Shown one piece after another: positions 24,468-37,200 of a DNA stretch of 64,000 nucleotides. The position numbers and the translations under genes are program-made. Origin of the DNA: Malurus cyaneus samueli (taxonomy: Eukaryota; Chordata; Aves; Passeriformes; Maluridae); the NCBI GenBank assembly GCA_009741485.1, contig CM019217.1:42411950-42475949 (forward strand), given 5' to 3'. Each line of letters begins with the position of its first letter. Position 1 is the stretch's first letter. The notes beneath the pieces were generated by a model. It saw only the letters and a list, made by a program, of their open reading frames with translations. It searched no databases and was not told where the DNA came from.

Positions 24468-26698
24468 TAATTCTTCTAAACATAGCCTTTTTGTGGATGT
24501 GTACTGATTTTGAAAGGGAAAGCTCAGGAGGATAATTCAGATTGAGAGGCAAGTGTATGGCCAAAGGTGAAGACCTAAAAACCTAGACAATCATGAAACC
24601 AATTAACAGCACTTTTCATCTGGGGCTTAGGCAGCCAGGTTCATAAATCTTTGGGTTGTAATCAGATATAGCAGAGATTCAAGATCCAAATGACAGTCTG
24701 ATCTCCAGCTGAGATTAGGAAAGCAGTAAATGAAATTATGGGCTTTTGCAACACTTTAGTAGAACATCAATATATTGAGTGTAATAGCTCTGCTTAGGCT
24801 AGGTAGGGTTTGGAAAGTCAATGTGCAGCTTTCTCAATCCACACATCAACTTCTCTACATAGACACATGAGGCTTTAGCAGTTTTTAAACTCCTGCAGCT
24901 CTGCTCTTTGCTGCAAGAAGCTCTTCAAGTCAAATACTTTCCACTTTCCATGAGATGTTTAACATTAAGAACATTTTTCTATGGGTGTGCTCATGCCAAA
25001 TATACATCTAGGCTATAATCATCAGAATTTTATTATTCACAATTATTCTATAAAAATAATTAAACCTCCCCAACCAAAGCAACCAAACAAAAATAAATTA
25101 AAGGAATTACATATGAAGTGTAAGGAAAAATTGTTCTGAATTTATGAATTGATCTGCATTTATTCATATATCCGAATTCCCAAATACATCTTTTAGTGGT
25201 AGCTTCCTACCTAATTTACAATATTAACTATTCAATTGATATTTCAGTAAGGCTATCTATATTTAACATGTATCAATGAACAGATTGATTGAAAGCAGAT
25301 GCCATAGCTATAGCCATAAATAACTCACAGAATATTTTTCTCTAGGCCAGCTTTGTACATCTCTAGATAATGTCCAGCACTCCAGTGTGAGCTGTTTAGC
25401 TCCTCTTTTGCTAAAGCCCTGTGGTGATCCTAGGAGCCCAGGCACAGACAACTGGGCCATACACAAACAGATGAGAACCAGTATTTAAATGAAACATTAA
25501 CAAACAGGACTTTTAAATTTACTAAATGAAATAAAAACCAAAGGTACTCATTACATCCTTCGTTCCCTTATCAGTCCTGATATTTTATTTAATATGCCTT
25601 TGCATTTAATATTTTCATTCTGAAATATTGTTAGATTGTCTTTGTTTCTAGCTCTTGATTTTATTACATCTTTAAATTAACCTACAATTGTTAGTTTCAT
25701 ATTAACAAAAAAAGATAAAAGACAATGTTCAACAGGCCAAAAATTGCATACACATTCATTAGCAAGCTTCACATTTCTGATCCCTATTTGTAAAATATCA
25801 TATGATTTTAAAGAAACTTAGGAAGGGAAATAAGGAAGATTCAAATTCAGGATACAAATATCAGCACAAAAGCACAAAATTTCTGGGCATGGCCTGAACA
25901 ATGCCAATGATTATTAAATCTTAATCAAAAAAACAAAAGTCCCAAACATTTAGTATAGTTAAGCAGAAGCTTAAAAAGTTTGCTGCAAAGACTGCATAGA
26001 GAATGGAACTTTTTCAGTTATTTTTCAAAGAGAAAGCTGTTGCAGAAAGTTTGTATCCAGAATTGTACTGAAAGGTTGTGCTTACTAACAGAAGGTTTAC
26101 CATGTTAAATGCAAAGGTAAAAAGCAATGTTTTTCAGATCTTGTCTAGTCTAAGTGCTTTTGATGAGTTGAGTTCTTAGGAGAAAAAAAAACACCTTTGG
26201 TGTCTATTTTCAAATTTCTGCCAGAATGAACTACACATTAGGGTATGTTTAGGGAAAGAAATACATCAAAGCATAAACAGATCTCTGCATATGTACTGAA
26301 GTATGGGCTCTCCCTGCATTGTAAAGCTAATCCTGCTTATGGAGAAAATTTAAATAATCTCTCTGAATTTCAAAGAAAAATTTTCTTAAAATATAAATCC
26401 ACTCTCCAAAAATTAATTGATTTGGAAACCAAAATATTAACAAGAATAAGCAACCTAGGGTATAATCACCAACAGCATCAAAACATAAAAACCATAATAT
26501 TTTCATATTTTAAACTTTTTAATTTCTGTTGCAGTTTACTGTTTCTAGGTTCAGCCATCTAACTCTTTTTAAAAGTACATGCTGGTATTTTTGAAAATGT
26601 CCAGTAAAACCATATGTAATCCTGAGGATCCATTATATAAAGTATTATTTTTGCAGTATTTTTGCTATCACAGCACACTGAAAATAGACTTTTCATAG

Positions 26699-26751
26699 AC
26701 AGAGGTCAATTAAAACTTACAGAGGTCAATTAAAACTTACAGAGGTCAATT
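26699..26751 (+). repeat. 20-bp tandem repeat, about 2.6 copies
   Basis: The unit ACAGAGGTCAATTAAAACTT occurs twice exactly, at 26699-26718 and 26719-26738. A third, partial copy ACAGAGGTCAATT at 26739-26751 then diverges. Every copy carries AGGTCA, the nuclear-receptor half-site, in the same orientation at 20-bp spacing. Identity between copies indicates a recent duplication. Confidence 0.95.
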
Positions 26752-29056
26752 CAAAATTTTTCTGATAAAATATCCTACTATGTATGGGAATAGAGTGCTG
26801 CTAATAATTTTCAGATCATTGAGAGCAAATTGGAAAATATTAATAAAGCCTTTCCTAAAGCTGGAGCCAAAAGCACTTTGGCCGATTCAATTAACTACTG
26901 TGTACATTGATTCTACTGCTTCAACTTCATCTGACCCCTTTAAAAGCTCTTTGCCAGGTGGCTCACAGCAGAAAAAAAGGGCCAGATACAACAAGGCCCC
27001 CTCACAATAAGTAAATAAATAAAAACTTAGAAGGTGTCCATGGTAAAACAGGGGAAAACTAAATGCAACTTCTTATGATTTTCTCAGGCAAACTGTGAAT
27101 ATAATTAGGTTTATTTTTTTTTCAGAATATAAATAAAATAAACATAGACACACATATAGGCAACTGAAGAGTAAAATATGCCCCTGTGAGAACTCTGGCA
27201 GTGGAGCTCTCTCCCAAGCCAGCACTGAGACAATCCCATGTGTTTAATGATGACTGTAATTTAATTATCCACTAATGTCCACTTGCATATCGGCCCAGCA
27301 CATATCAGGATTGGTAGTGACTCTTTCCAGATCTACATTTCTCCCCAAAGAACCTCTTGCTAAATGCCACCTGGAGTCACCATCCTCCTCCTACTGAACT
27401 AACCTTACTCTAGAGACAGGTGAGAAGGCAAGGTGCACATGAGCATATATGGCCCTTCCAGCTGTGTATAGTTCCCAGTTTTATCTCATGTCATCTTTGT
27501 TCACTTCTTCAAATCCTCAGCTGGAGGGCATTAAGACACCCAGCAGAGTTGAACAGAACCCCAGACTGACATTTGGTACTAGCATTTAATCTGTCCTTTC
27601 CCTTTACTCCCTGGCAAAAGAAAACAACCTCTCACCCTTCAAGTCAGGCTGAAATTGCTCTTGGAGCTTCTCAGTTCTTGAGGAACTGTGAGGAGTGAAT
27701 ACAAATTAATATAATTATATTTAAGACTTATACATATCATTTGCACAAATGAAACCTATTATTAAAATTTTGTCTCCCGATCAATATAAGGAGTGATTTT
27801 GATAGAACAGCTTGCATGAATATACAAAAATGGAGTAACCAATATTGTACTAGGTTACTACAGATTGACCAACAATTTACACTGCTGAGCTTCACCTTAA
27901 AACATTTGAAATTAGCATCAGATAATCCTCATTACACTTAACCAATCATTATCTTAATCATACATATATGTATCAAAGCAGAACAAGACTGTGATTTATC
28001 AAGAAAACTATGGAAAAGCTGATGAGTAACACCTTCCATTTTGACCCTGAAAGGACTGTATTGAATTTTTTTAGGGAAACACACACCTTCTGACTTTTGT
28101 TTTGTTCTGTTGCCAAAAGAAATAGAAGCAGTGTTACTTCTGTCTATCTTCCATCAAATTTTGGTTATTCATAATGGTATTTTTTCCAGTGTATTCAGAA
28201 CTCTCTTCAGTGACAGCGCTCCTTTCAGCAGAAATCACCCCACTGCTTAAACAGGCACTTTATAGTTCTTTTATACATTTCAGTTGAATCTTAATGTTCT
28301 TGCTTTTTTTTTTCTTTTTGCATCACCATAAATATGGTGCTCATGCTCTGCTCCTTTTTCATGATTACATCTCCCATTCACACATTACCATGTTCTTTAC
28401 AAGTGCTGTTCATGAAAGCTATGTTTGCTTATCATTTTGCCAATTTCCTAAATCACCTCCTAAATTTCATAGATGGGTCTGCATGTGTTTGCAATAAATA
28501 CACACTGCAATATAAAGATATGTGTGAAAGAGAGAAAATGTTCATGAGAGATCTGTTCTTCCAGTTTTATGCCGATGCTTTTTCTAGGCAGGAGTGCCTG
28601 GAAATAAACACATTTCCAGCACTGCCAATATCCTAAATTTATTTCAAGAAATGTAACATTATTAGGAAGTTGTTTTCCAAAATAAGTGGCAGATGACAAG
28701 CTTAACCAAAAATAACTGTTTTTTAATACAAAGTATTCATAGATCATTAAGAATCAAAATTCCATGGCATTAAATTACTTCTTGGTCAGGGTTTTCAGGT
28801 GAATGCAGCCTGCTGTCCTCTCTTTCCAAGGAGGAATGCTCTCCAACCCCCTGCCAGCCCAGCTGTTAGGTGCTTATATGCCTTAACATCACAGCCCTTC
28901 CTGATATTTCCAGTTTGATACCTTTTTCCCATTTGCACCCTGTAAGAGCTGAATAGATATGCCCAGCCACAAGGTATGGCTTGATTAATTCATGCTCTAG
29001 CTGCTAAATATACATGCCTGCTTCAAATGCCAGTTTTGGAGCAGTGGAAGAGCACA
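26752..29056. other. Unassigned AT-rich non-coding sequence
   Basis: No gene or recognisable transposon is seen. It includes short T runs near 27113-27122 and 28303-28318, and otherwise unremarkable sequence with short frames on both strands. Confidence 0.6.
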
Positions 29057-29127
29057 GGAAAGGGACAGGGAAAGGGAAAGGGAAAGGGAAAGGGAAAGGG
29101 AAAGGGAAAGGGAAAGGGAAAGGGAAA
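29057..29127 (+). repeat. GGGAAA hexamer array
   Basis: Ten perfect GGGAAA units fill 29068-29127, preceded by the degenerate GGAAAGGGACA at 29057-29067. The plus strand is pure G/A apart from one C at 29066. Runs of GGG separated by AAA fit the G-quadruplex pattern, and the homopurine mirror repeat can also form a triplex. The GKGKGK and SLSLSL reading frames are translations of this array. It is not the vertebrate telomere repeat TTAGGG. Confidence 0.97.
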
Positions 29128-29695
29128 TGTCTATCTCAGGGTAGTGTAAGGCACCTGCATATGCACAACAGCAGTCTAAACCCAGGCTCCTGCAGCAGCC
29201 AGCACTGCTGCATATTGCACTCCTTGTGCTGCTGCTGCCCCTGATATCCAGGCTGTTTTCAAGGTGTCTTAGATGGGAGTGTAATTCAATGGCTAGTGAC
29301 TGCTTTGAAGGCATATTCTGTTTTATGTTGGGCTTGTGGAAGCTTGTCATCCCATTTCCCGTTGTGCCTTTCTAAATTAGCATCTTTATTTCCTCTTTAG
29401 AGAAACATAACAAACTATACAGCCTTCATTTTGGTTTTGACTCAAAAGATCAAGCGGCAAAAATAAAGAGGGGCAAAAAAGTTGGCAGAAGTTCATATCA
29501 TCTTGAAACAGTTAAGAAGAAACACAAGATGGGCACAGCCCACCTACTCAACAGCGCATCATGCACTTGGTACTTTCTGTCCTTAGAGGGCCTCTAGCAG
29601 CACCCAGTGGAGCTCCTCAAAAAGAAAAAGATCCCTTTCACATAGATTGCTCAAGAGGGCTTTATTCCTTCAGGGTGCACTGCTCAGTTTTACCG
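29128..29695. other. Unassigned non-coding sequence
   Basis: A moderately GC-balanced stretch with CTGCAG/CTGCTG-rich text at about 29185-29240. No open frame, RNA gene or transposon was recognised. Confidence 0.55.
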
Positions 29696-29825
29696 GGTTG
29701 TCTGCATGATTAAATGATGGCTCTTGGGATCACTGTGCTCCTGAATAGGTGCTGTAGCACNGTTGTCTGCATGATTAAATGCTGGCTCTTGGGATCACTG
29801 TGCTCCTGAATAGGTGCTGTAGCAC
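29696..29825 (+). repeat. 65-bp tandem duplication with N at junction
   Basis: Copy 1 (29696-29760) and copy 2 (29761-29825) differ at only one readable position (AAATGATGG against AAATGCTGG). The first base of copy 2 is N, and copy 1 has G there. A single N placed exactly at the junction of near-identical copies suggests two contig ends or haplotypes joined without collapsing their overlap. A real, recent tandem duplication is the alternative. Confidence 0.95.
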
Positions 29826-30840
29826 GATGAGCTGGGATGGGTATCTTGTTGAACTGTGACAGCTGATTATGCTGATCCTTCTGACAAGCACTGAGACTCC
29901 TGGGCTGACACCCATAGCCTGGGTAAGGAGGAAAAACTTTGGACTTCTTTTTTAACCAGTACTCTATTTAGAGATCCCTGCCCATATCTCAGGAGGAGTC
30001 CTACAGACACAATGCTCTGCTTCTATTTTGAAATGAAAGGTAAAATTAGAACTAACATAGTGTGCTCACAGCTCAGATATTCTCACCAGGTAACGTTTCC
30101 TCCTGATGTACGTTTCAAATTCTGATCCTCTTGCTGAGTTAAAAACCTAGAATTTAATACAAAGAATTAATTGTTATGCTTGTCAGAGAGAATAAATAGT
30201 TCACTTGTCTCCTCAGAGGAAAATTCTCTTGCATAGTAACAAATACAACCATAAAAACCTGTATCAAAAGGAAAATGCCTTTATTCATCATTTGCTCAAA
30301 ACACTTTTAAGTGCTAGTTTTCTCATTAATTTTTTTTTCTGGAAGAAAACACACTATTACATGTGGTTACCTCAATCTTTTCCTAAATGCTTATTTCCTC
30401 ACAAAAAAAAATCTTTTGTATTTTACACAGAAGTTTTACAATAGACAATTTCTAAACATTCAGAAACTTCAAAGAACCACTATTTTTATTCCTACTTTGA
30501 CATTTATTTTTTTAATACTTATTAATGTGCGAAATATGAGTACTGAAAAAGAGAACTGCTGTTTATTCTTCCAAAGCAGCACAAGCTGTTTTTCTCATTC
30601 TTACTCTGAACTGCTTTGAACATCATTTCCATTGAGTATGCCAACTTTTCATATTTTGTGAGCCAAGGCCTCCTAATTTCATAGCCAGCTTGCATCACCA
30701 TGCAAGTTCAATTTCTATTTTATACCTTAAGGATTACAATGATGAAATCTGACCCAGTTTCCTTAGGGCTAAAAAGACTGAAGTTTTGATCAGTGATCAC
30801 TGTCAGCTTTAGCACACATTTTATTTAATCCTTCTAAGTG
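29826..30840. other. Unassigned AT-rich non-coding sequence
   Basis: No gene, RNA or recognisable transposon is seen. Two overlapping frames at 30205-30619 have no recognisable domain. Confidence 0.55.
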
Positions 30841-31340
30841 TGCTGGAGCCGTTAGGATTGTTTTTGCCGGGCTTTGGACTGGAAACAATCCTTAATTTAA
30901 TCATAAATGTTTGTTCATGTCGACCAAATTTTTGGGTCTGTTAAAGTTTCATTAAACATGTTGCGTGTTCAGCCGTGCTTAGAGACTCAGGTGACTGACA
31001 TTCACAGAGAAATTATTCATGGCAGCCAATTTTCTGTCAAAGTCCTCAAAAGTATACCTTTGTATATACGAAATGCAAGTTTTTTCTTTTTTTTTTTTTG
31101 AAACAGAAATAAGCTAAATGGCAATACTGCAGGAAATAACAAGATGTGGAACTTAATGTAGTGGAAAATAGACAAATCATCTCTAATTACTGATTTATCC
31201 ACTACCCCCACTGCATTCCCCGTGCTCTCAAATACATGAGTATATACACAACAAGAAATCTAATGTGATCAGTCTGTGGTTTTAATGAAGCAAAAGACAA
31301 CGAGAATACGACACTTGAAGCTAACTCCGTGATAGCATCT
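30841..31340. other. CpG-retaining AT-rich segment, possible regulatory element
   Basis: Ten CpG dinucleotides fall in about 480 bases (30849-31329), where neighbouring sequence is strongly CpG-poor. The stretch also has a stem-loop: AGGATTGTTT at 30854-30863 pairs with AAACAATCCT at 30883-30892 around a 19-nt loop containing GCCGGGC. CpG retention in AT-rich DNA is typical of conserved or unmethylated regulatory elements, but it also occurs in young insertions. No transposon signature or open frame is seen. The regulatory reading is inference. Confidence 0.3.
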
Positions 31341-34135
31341 TTTTTAACAGAGCTATTTCATCCTGATGCAATGTATTGTAAATCAACATTTTCACCAAAT
31401 TTTCATAAACAATTAAGTTGTTGTAATGCAAAGCAAAATATTTTGGGGAGCTGAGTAAGATCATCAGACTAATTCCTGCAATGGGAATTTTATTTGATTT
31501 AAAACAGGAGATCAGTTAACACCACCAAGATTTAATTTCATCAAACTTAAACTTCATATTCAGCAGGTTGAGTGATTCGATTACTTATTAATTCAGCACC
31601 CTGACACAGGGCTAATTATTTTTTAGTATATCTTAACTTATTGAGGTTCCCACTTTGTTAACAGGGACTATCCTGTTAGTCACTTCAAAATAAATTTGTT
31701 CCCTTTAAGAGACAATGCTCCATTATTATCTTACCAGCTACTGTACACAATTATTTCTAAGCAGATTTAACATTATATAGTGAATTCATGCAAAATCTCC
31801 ATACTGCACAAGGTTGGCAGTGGGTAGATCTGATGGACACTGAAGCCAGGTACATGTCTCCTGTTCACAGTGCACATATCATAGCTTTAGTTCTGCCACA
31901 GCAGAAAGGAGTGCTGAAGAAAGGCTTAAAAGAAAAAAAAAATAAAAAGGCAGAAAAGGCAGGTATGAAATGGATCTATTTCTCCAATGACTCATGAAAT
32001 TAGCATGGAAGAGAAACAAGTTCTTCTAAAAGGAAAATACTTAGGATGCTACAGTAGCCTTGGACATGATCCCTAGCTCAGGAATAGCTGTCTTTCCTCC
32101 AGTGATTTCTACCATCTCACAGCCCCTAAAAAAGTTCAGATCCTGTGTTTTCATTCATATGTTTAAGCTTTTTCACACACATTGATTTCTTCCATATATT
32201 ATAATTTATGTGTGACCTTACTAAAGCAACGCCATCCCATAAGCTGCAGTACAAAGTGCATGCAATTCACTAGTTTTAAATGTGACTGGAGATGTTGATT
32301 TTTTTGAAATAATGTCACTGAAGTGTGCATAAATTTGTAAATTACTGTGATATTTGGATGTCTAAAACCCTACTGGAATTTTGAACTTTCTTAGCAAATA
32401 AAATATAGGAAAGACTTTAATTTTCATAAACCAAATATGCGATTCTTTGCACCTTTTAAAAAGCTAACCTGTACCATTTCTTTCAGTTGCAAAAAATTAT
32501 GCATTATATTTTATTTTTAATGACAGCTGTTTTTAGAAGTACTTAGACATTCAAATTGCTGTCTGGGATTTGCAGAGTATTAAACCTTTTTCCCACATCC
32601 ACCTTTGTAATCATGTAGGTAGTTTTCTAATGTCTATCCTTAAGTTACACAAGCATGTACAAATAGTTAATACTTCTACTCTAGCATTTTTGATTGCTTG
32701 CTAATCTGGAAACAGTAGAGGTAATTTAAATTCTTGCCTGATTAGCAACTCTGCTTAAAGAGTAGTAGAAGGTTCAGCATTCTACAGTTGAAAGAGCTTC
32801 ATTACCTCCAAAAAAAACATATCCCACACTCTTTGGTCCTCTTTCCTTTTTGGGAACCCAATCTTTTAATCCTATTTCCTCATAAAACAAGGTGTGAGTG
32901 GCACAATATAGTAACAATACATTTCTATTCTTCCTTAAGCAGACTAGCATATGCTTTATTGTCGAAATATAGTTGTACATCACATCAAATTCTGTTTATG
33001 TTAAGTATGAAATGTTTAAGAAAGATTTAGAAGATTCTGTAGTCACATAGGAAAATTCTAAAAGGTTATTACTGCCAGGAAGAACTTTGTTCATTTTGCA
33101 TTATGCATAACAGTCTTCTATTTTACTTACAACCACATAATTTAAACCACATCATGGTATCACAGAAGGATCTTCCTGTACTTTACCTGCAGCCACAGTG
33201 ACACAACCACACTCCCATTGCAAAGAGGACAAACAAGTCCAATCTCAATGAAGCACAAGTTTCTTCAATATTAAACTATACACAAAATCTACGGCCCAGA
33301 AATTGCTTCCAAGTTAAAGACACAGAGAAGAAAAAAAGCCTGCTGAAACAAATTATCTTTTACCCACTCTTTTAATGAAACTGAAGTAACATTAAAAATT
33401 CTCTTTAACATTGGTGGGAGTGAGTGGCTGGTATTACAGCAAGGAATGTTGCATCGACTTGCATGAGGCAAATAGATTATTTTTAACTGTTAGCTATAAT
33501 AAAACTAACTTTGTAACAGTCAAATGAGATTACTGCCTGTGATTTATAAGTGCATGTACACAGGAACATGTGTATGTATTGACTCCTGTCTGTGTGTCCT
33601 CTCACAACTGAGATATCAGTCAGAGATATTGATTAACCAAATCTCCCTTAGCTAAAGTACTCCATGAGACTGTCTCACAAACAAGGACCTTCCAAGAGCA
33701 GGCAAAAAGCAAGACCTAGTGTGTTTTTTCTCAGGGCTGTACTTCACACAAATTCACAGATGGCTGTTTCGCAGGTTATGGCAGCTCATTAAGTAAATAC
33801 TATATTCCACAGTTATGAGTGGAAGCAGTGCTGGAACTTAGACAGCTTTTAACTACAGCTGTTCAGAATAACTTGAAATTAAATGCTCTGAACGATCTTC
33901 CTTTAAATGTTCAAGGTACTAAGATACATCTTAACAAAGACAACCAGGCCGTGGAACCATAATAACAAATAAGAGAGGAGCCCAACATTTGGATCCACGT
34001 CCAGCCTCTGTGGACACAGATAGACCAGTGTTTTTCCTCAATTTGCATAAAAAATAAAGTCTAAAAGGTATTTCCCTAAGCTTTTGAAGAAGAAGGACAT
34101 AAAAAGAGTCAGTAGATGAATGGGAAGAAAATTAC
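31341..34135. other. Unassigned AT-rich non-coding sequence
   Basis: TAAT- and ATTA-rich text at 31360-31700 resembles vertebrate conserved non-coding sequence in style, but conservation cannot be judged from one genome. No gene or transposon was recognised elsewhere. Confidence 0.5.
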
Positions 34136-34254
34136 TGTCTTGGTTCAGGTCTTGGTTTGCTGCTTCCTGACTGGCGAGTGAGAGAAGAGCTGCCCAACTG
34201 TATCACAACAGCTCCTAGAGTACACAACTGACATGCCCAAACTAAACCACCACA
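34136..34254 (-). mobile_element. Possible LTR fragment
   Basis: The stretch begins TGTCTTGGTTC and ends AAACTAAACCACCACA. Its inner text, including GACTGGCGAGTGAGAGAAG, resembles antisense versions of avian ERV LTR termini that start TGTTGTGGTTTAA. No target duplication flanks it, and it is only about 120 bp long. It may be an internally deleted LTR or a chance resemblance. Confidence 0.3.
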
Positions 34255-37200
34255 AATATTCATAAAAGATAATTTATACCCCTGCACCTCTAATCAATTA
34301 TTTTTATGGTACTCAAATTGTAAAAAAACACAATGAAGAAAGAAGGATTTTTTTTTCAATTTCAATAGTCTTCTTTAGCATAAACCTATTAAAAAAAAAA
34401 AACAACCTGTTTCTTCAAAAAGGACCTGACACAGTCATAATTGTGTGCAATTGAAAAAAAGGACACATTATAAATCATAATTTCTCTGAAACGACTCCTT
34501 AGTGACCTTTGCCTATATGCAAAGGTAGCTTACCCGGGATAGCTGCAGAGACAAATGATTGTCTTTTCTTCACCTGTCATCCCTTGTTTCGGTCCTTTTC
34601 TGTATCTAAATCTCCTAATTTCCTACACCTGAACAGGCCTTCACCTGTAGAGGACAGCATGTCATATCACAATATCTGGCTCAGTTTTTAACACACTTTT
34701 TCTATTGCTCCAGGACTGACTCAAGTGTTTAGCACAGAAGGATAACACATCTTGGAACCCACACAGCTCTGCATGTTGATATTTTATAGCAATCCCATAG
34801 CAGCGCTTATCTTGACATTGAGGGAAGGATCGAGACAGCCTTGCGCATACACGTGTAACAATACACACACAAATTTAAGGCCATGTGCTATCTGTGACTG
34901 TATTTAAGTGTCTATACACAAGCAGACAGAAAAGTCACATGGATGTGGATCAAGTGGTCCTGAGCTTGCACAGCATTAGCCTACACGCTGAAATAAAAAG
35001 GATTTCACCATTCTGCTGCTTTCACCAATAAAAGCCTGTGTGCCTTGAAGGTAGTTAGCAACACTAGAGTGAATTACAGCGTTACAGTGTCCTGTAACTA
35101 ATGCCCTATTTTCCAGAGCAAAGGTTCATTAGGGGAAGTAAATATAACTATGTGGATCGGGGAAAAGAGAGGACTAAGAGAGACAAGAGAAGGCAAGGCC
35201 TGGCACAATAGAAGGAAGGATGACAGTGTAAGAAATGGAAGAGGAAGGGAGAAAATGGTTGACAGAAAAGCAAAGGTACAAATGCTATGAGATGAACTAT
35301 TGTGGAAAATGACAACAAAAGAAAATAGAAAAATTAAAATCCAGGAAGGAAATGAAACTAGTGCTGAAAGAAGAGCAGGCTACATACACTTTAAAAATAC
35401 CTTATTATTTCTTTCCCTAAAAATAATTTGGTATCACAACTGCATTGTTCCACCCTGAGGTGTAAATTCCCTGAACGTAATAATAAAATTCAATAAAACA
35501 AATACTCTGTTAGAGTATTGATTTCATAAAGCCACAGGTTAATGAGCATCTTTCTGACTAGTGAGTCCTGCATATAAATGAGGAATGGGGATCTTAAAAG
35601 CTTAAAATTCTGGTCCAGCTGAACACTGAGCATGTTGCCAGTACATTGTAAGATACTATAATGCATGAAAAATCATTTGCCTTTTCTAAGAACAAAATTC
35701 TAAATAAGAAATACTCTTTTACTAATAAGATAACAAAGATTGAGGCTACAAAATAAATCCGCTTTAAGGAAACAATATTAGCTAGCTGGATTGCTGTGGG
35801 TTGAAACTCCATCCTTACACAGGCATACAATTTTCATTTTCAGAAGCAGTTGCTAGGTTTCTCTTCTGTTTCCTAGCAACATATTTTTAACCTACTTTCC
35901 TAGTGCATTGCTTATCATGAAGAAGTCTTTTTAGAAGCAAATCTTTCACTCTTTTTTCAATACAAGTATATGCATGTAATAGTAAATTGAATATCTATCT
36001 GGAAGAGTTATTGAAAATTCACATTTTTTTCTGAGATTAGGTGCAATGAATGCAAAAATGATAATGAAGTACCCCTGAAAAACTGCAGAATTTCAATTTC
36101 TACTGTCCTTGTAATTCTGAACTTACTATTATCTCTTGGGTAAAAAAAAAAAGTATTCCTAATTAAAAAACCCTATTGTTTCAGGGTGAGTTTTACTGGA
36201 GAAATTGAGAGAACAACCTAATGAAGGCATAGCTTCTTAAAATAGAGAGTAATGTCTTTTTCATTGCATTGGGTTCCTTGGAGTGCAATATCCTGGATAT
36301 TAAAGAACCTGTCACTAGGGCACATTTTGAAGTCCTATTTAGAAGCAACAACTGAATACAGATACTTTTTAAAAAAATTAACACAAATGACACATGCTAA
36401 GGGAAGAAGGCATACTCCCCATTTCCAGTGCCATTTTCATAACCATTCTTTGGATATCATCTTAGCAAAATTTAAATACTCTGGGACTTTTTTTCCAATG
36501 CAGAGTGGTTTTGCCCTTTAGCTAATTAAGCAGGAATTACAAAACACTGTAAGTACAACATTATTTGCATGTTCTTGGTATTTCACTTTCACTTCTCATC
36601 AAACACTCTAAATGATCCAATAACATAACCAAATCATATCCCGCAGCACAATAGAGGAGCATCACAGAACTCTTTTGATATCAGTCTGCAGTGGGAAAAC
36701 CACAGTCTCTTCCTTCTGAGAGTTCGTAAACAAACCTTGCCTGCTCCATGTAATTTAGAGCAACCAGGCTATGCAATGTCATTATGTTTCCTTTCCAGAG
36801 GCATTCTCATAACCTGTGAGCAAAACACTTTACATTCCAAACAGCTAAGCAGGCTTAATCAATATGGGATTCAAAAGGAGCACCAGATCACTTGAAACAT
36901 ATATCAGTACATAACTTTTCAAGCTAAAATTCAGATAGCAAAGAAGGAACAGGGAAGGCTAGATGAGTGACACAGAAAAACAATGTTGACATATCCAAAT
37001 TCTAAAGCATTTTTCCTACTTTCTAAACATATTAGTAAAAAATCCATGTGTAAATTAATAAATATGCATGATCTCAGCCCTGTTCCTGTTTATGTAGTTC
37101 TTACTACTAAAAATGACTACTGATTTGTTAGTAAAACTATGAAGTTCTATTAAAGTCCAAAGATACTGCCCAAAATTGATGTGTTCTATGCCATTGGTAT

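Larger units (their letters stand above)
21326..26698. other. Unassigned AT-rich non-coding sequence
   Basis: A T run near 21337-21354 follows the CR1. Apart from the hairpins listed separately, no gene, RNA or transposon was recognised. The frame 21612-21848 (78 codons) has no recognisable domain. A pyrimidine-rich AG lies at about 22150-22170, but the frames after it close quickly. Confidence 0.55.

Noticed and set aside
29057..29127. Interstitial telomere repeat
   Set aside because: The unit is GGGAAA, not TTAGGG or its variants.
28997..29350. Ser-Leu repeat protein (minus) and Gly-Lys repeat protein (plus)
   Set aside because: Both are translations of the GGGAAA hexamer array, with no coding signal outside it.
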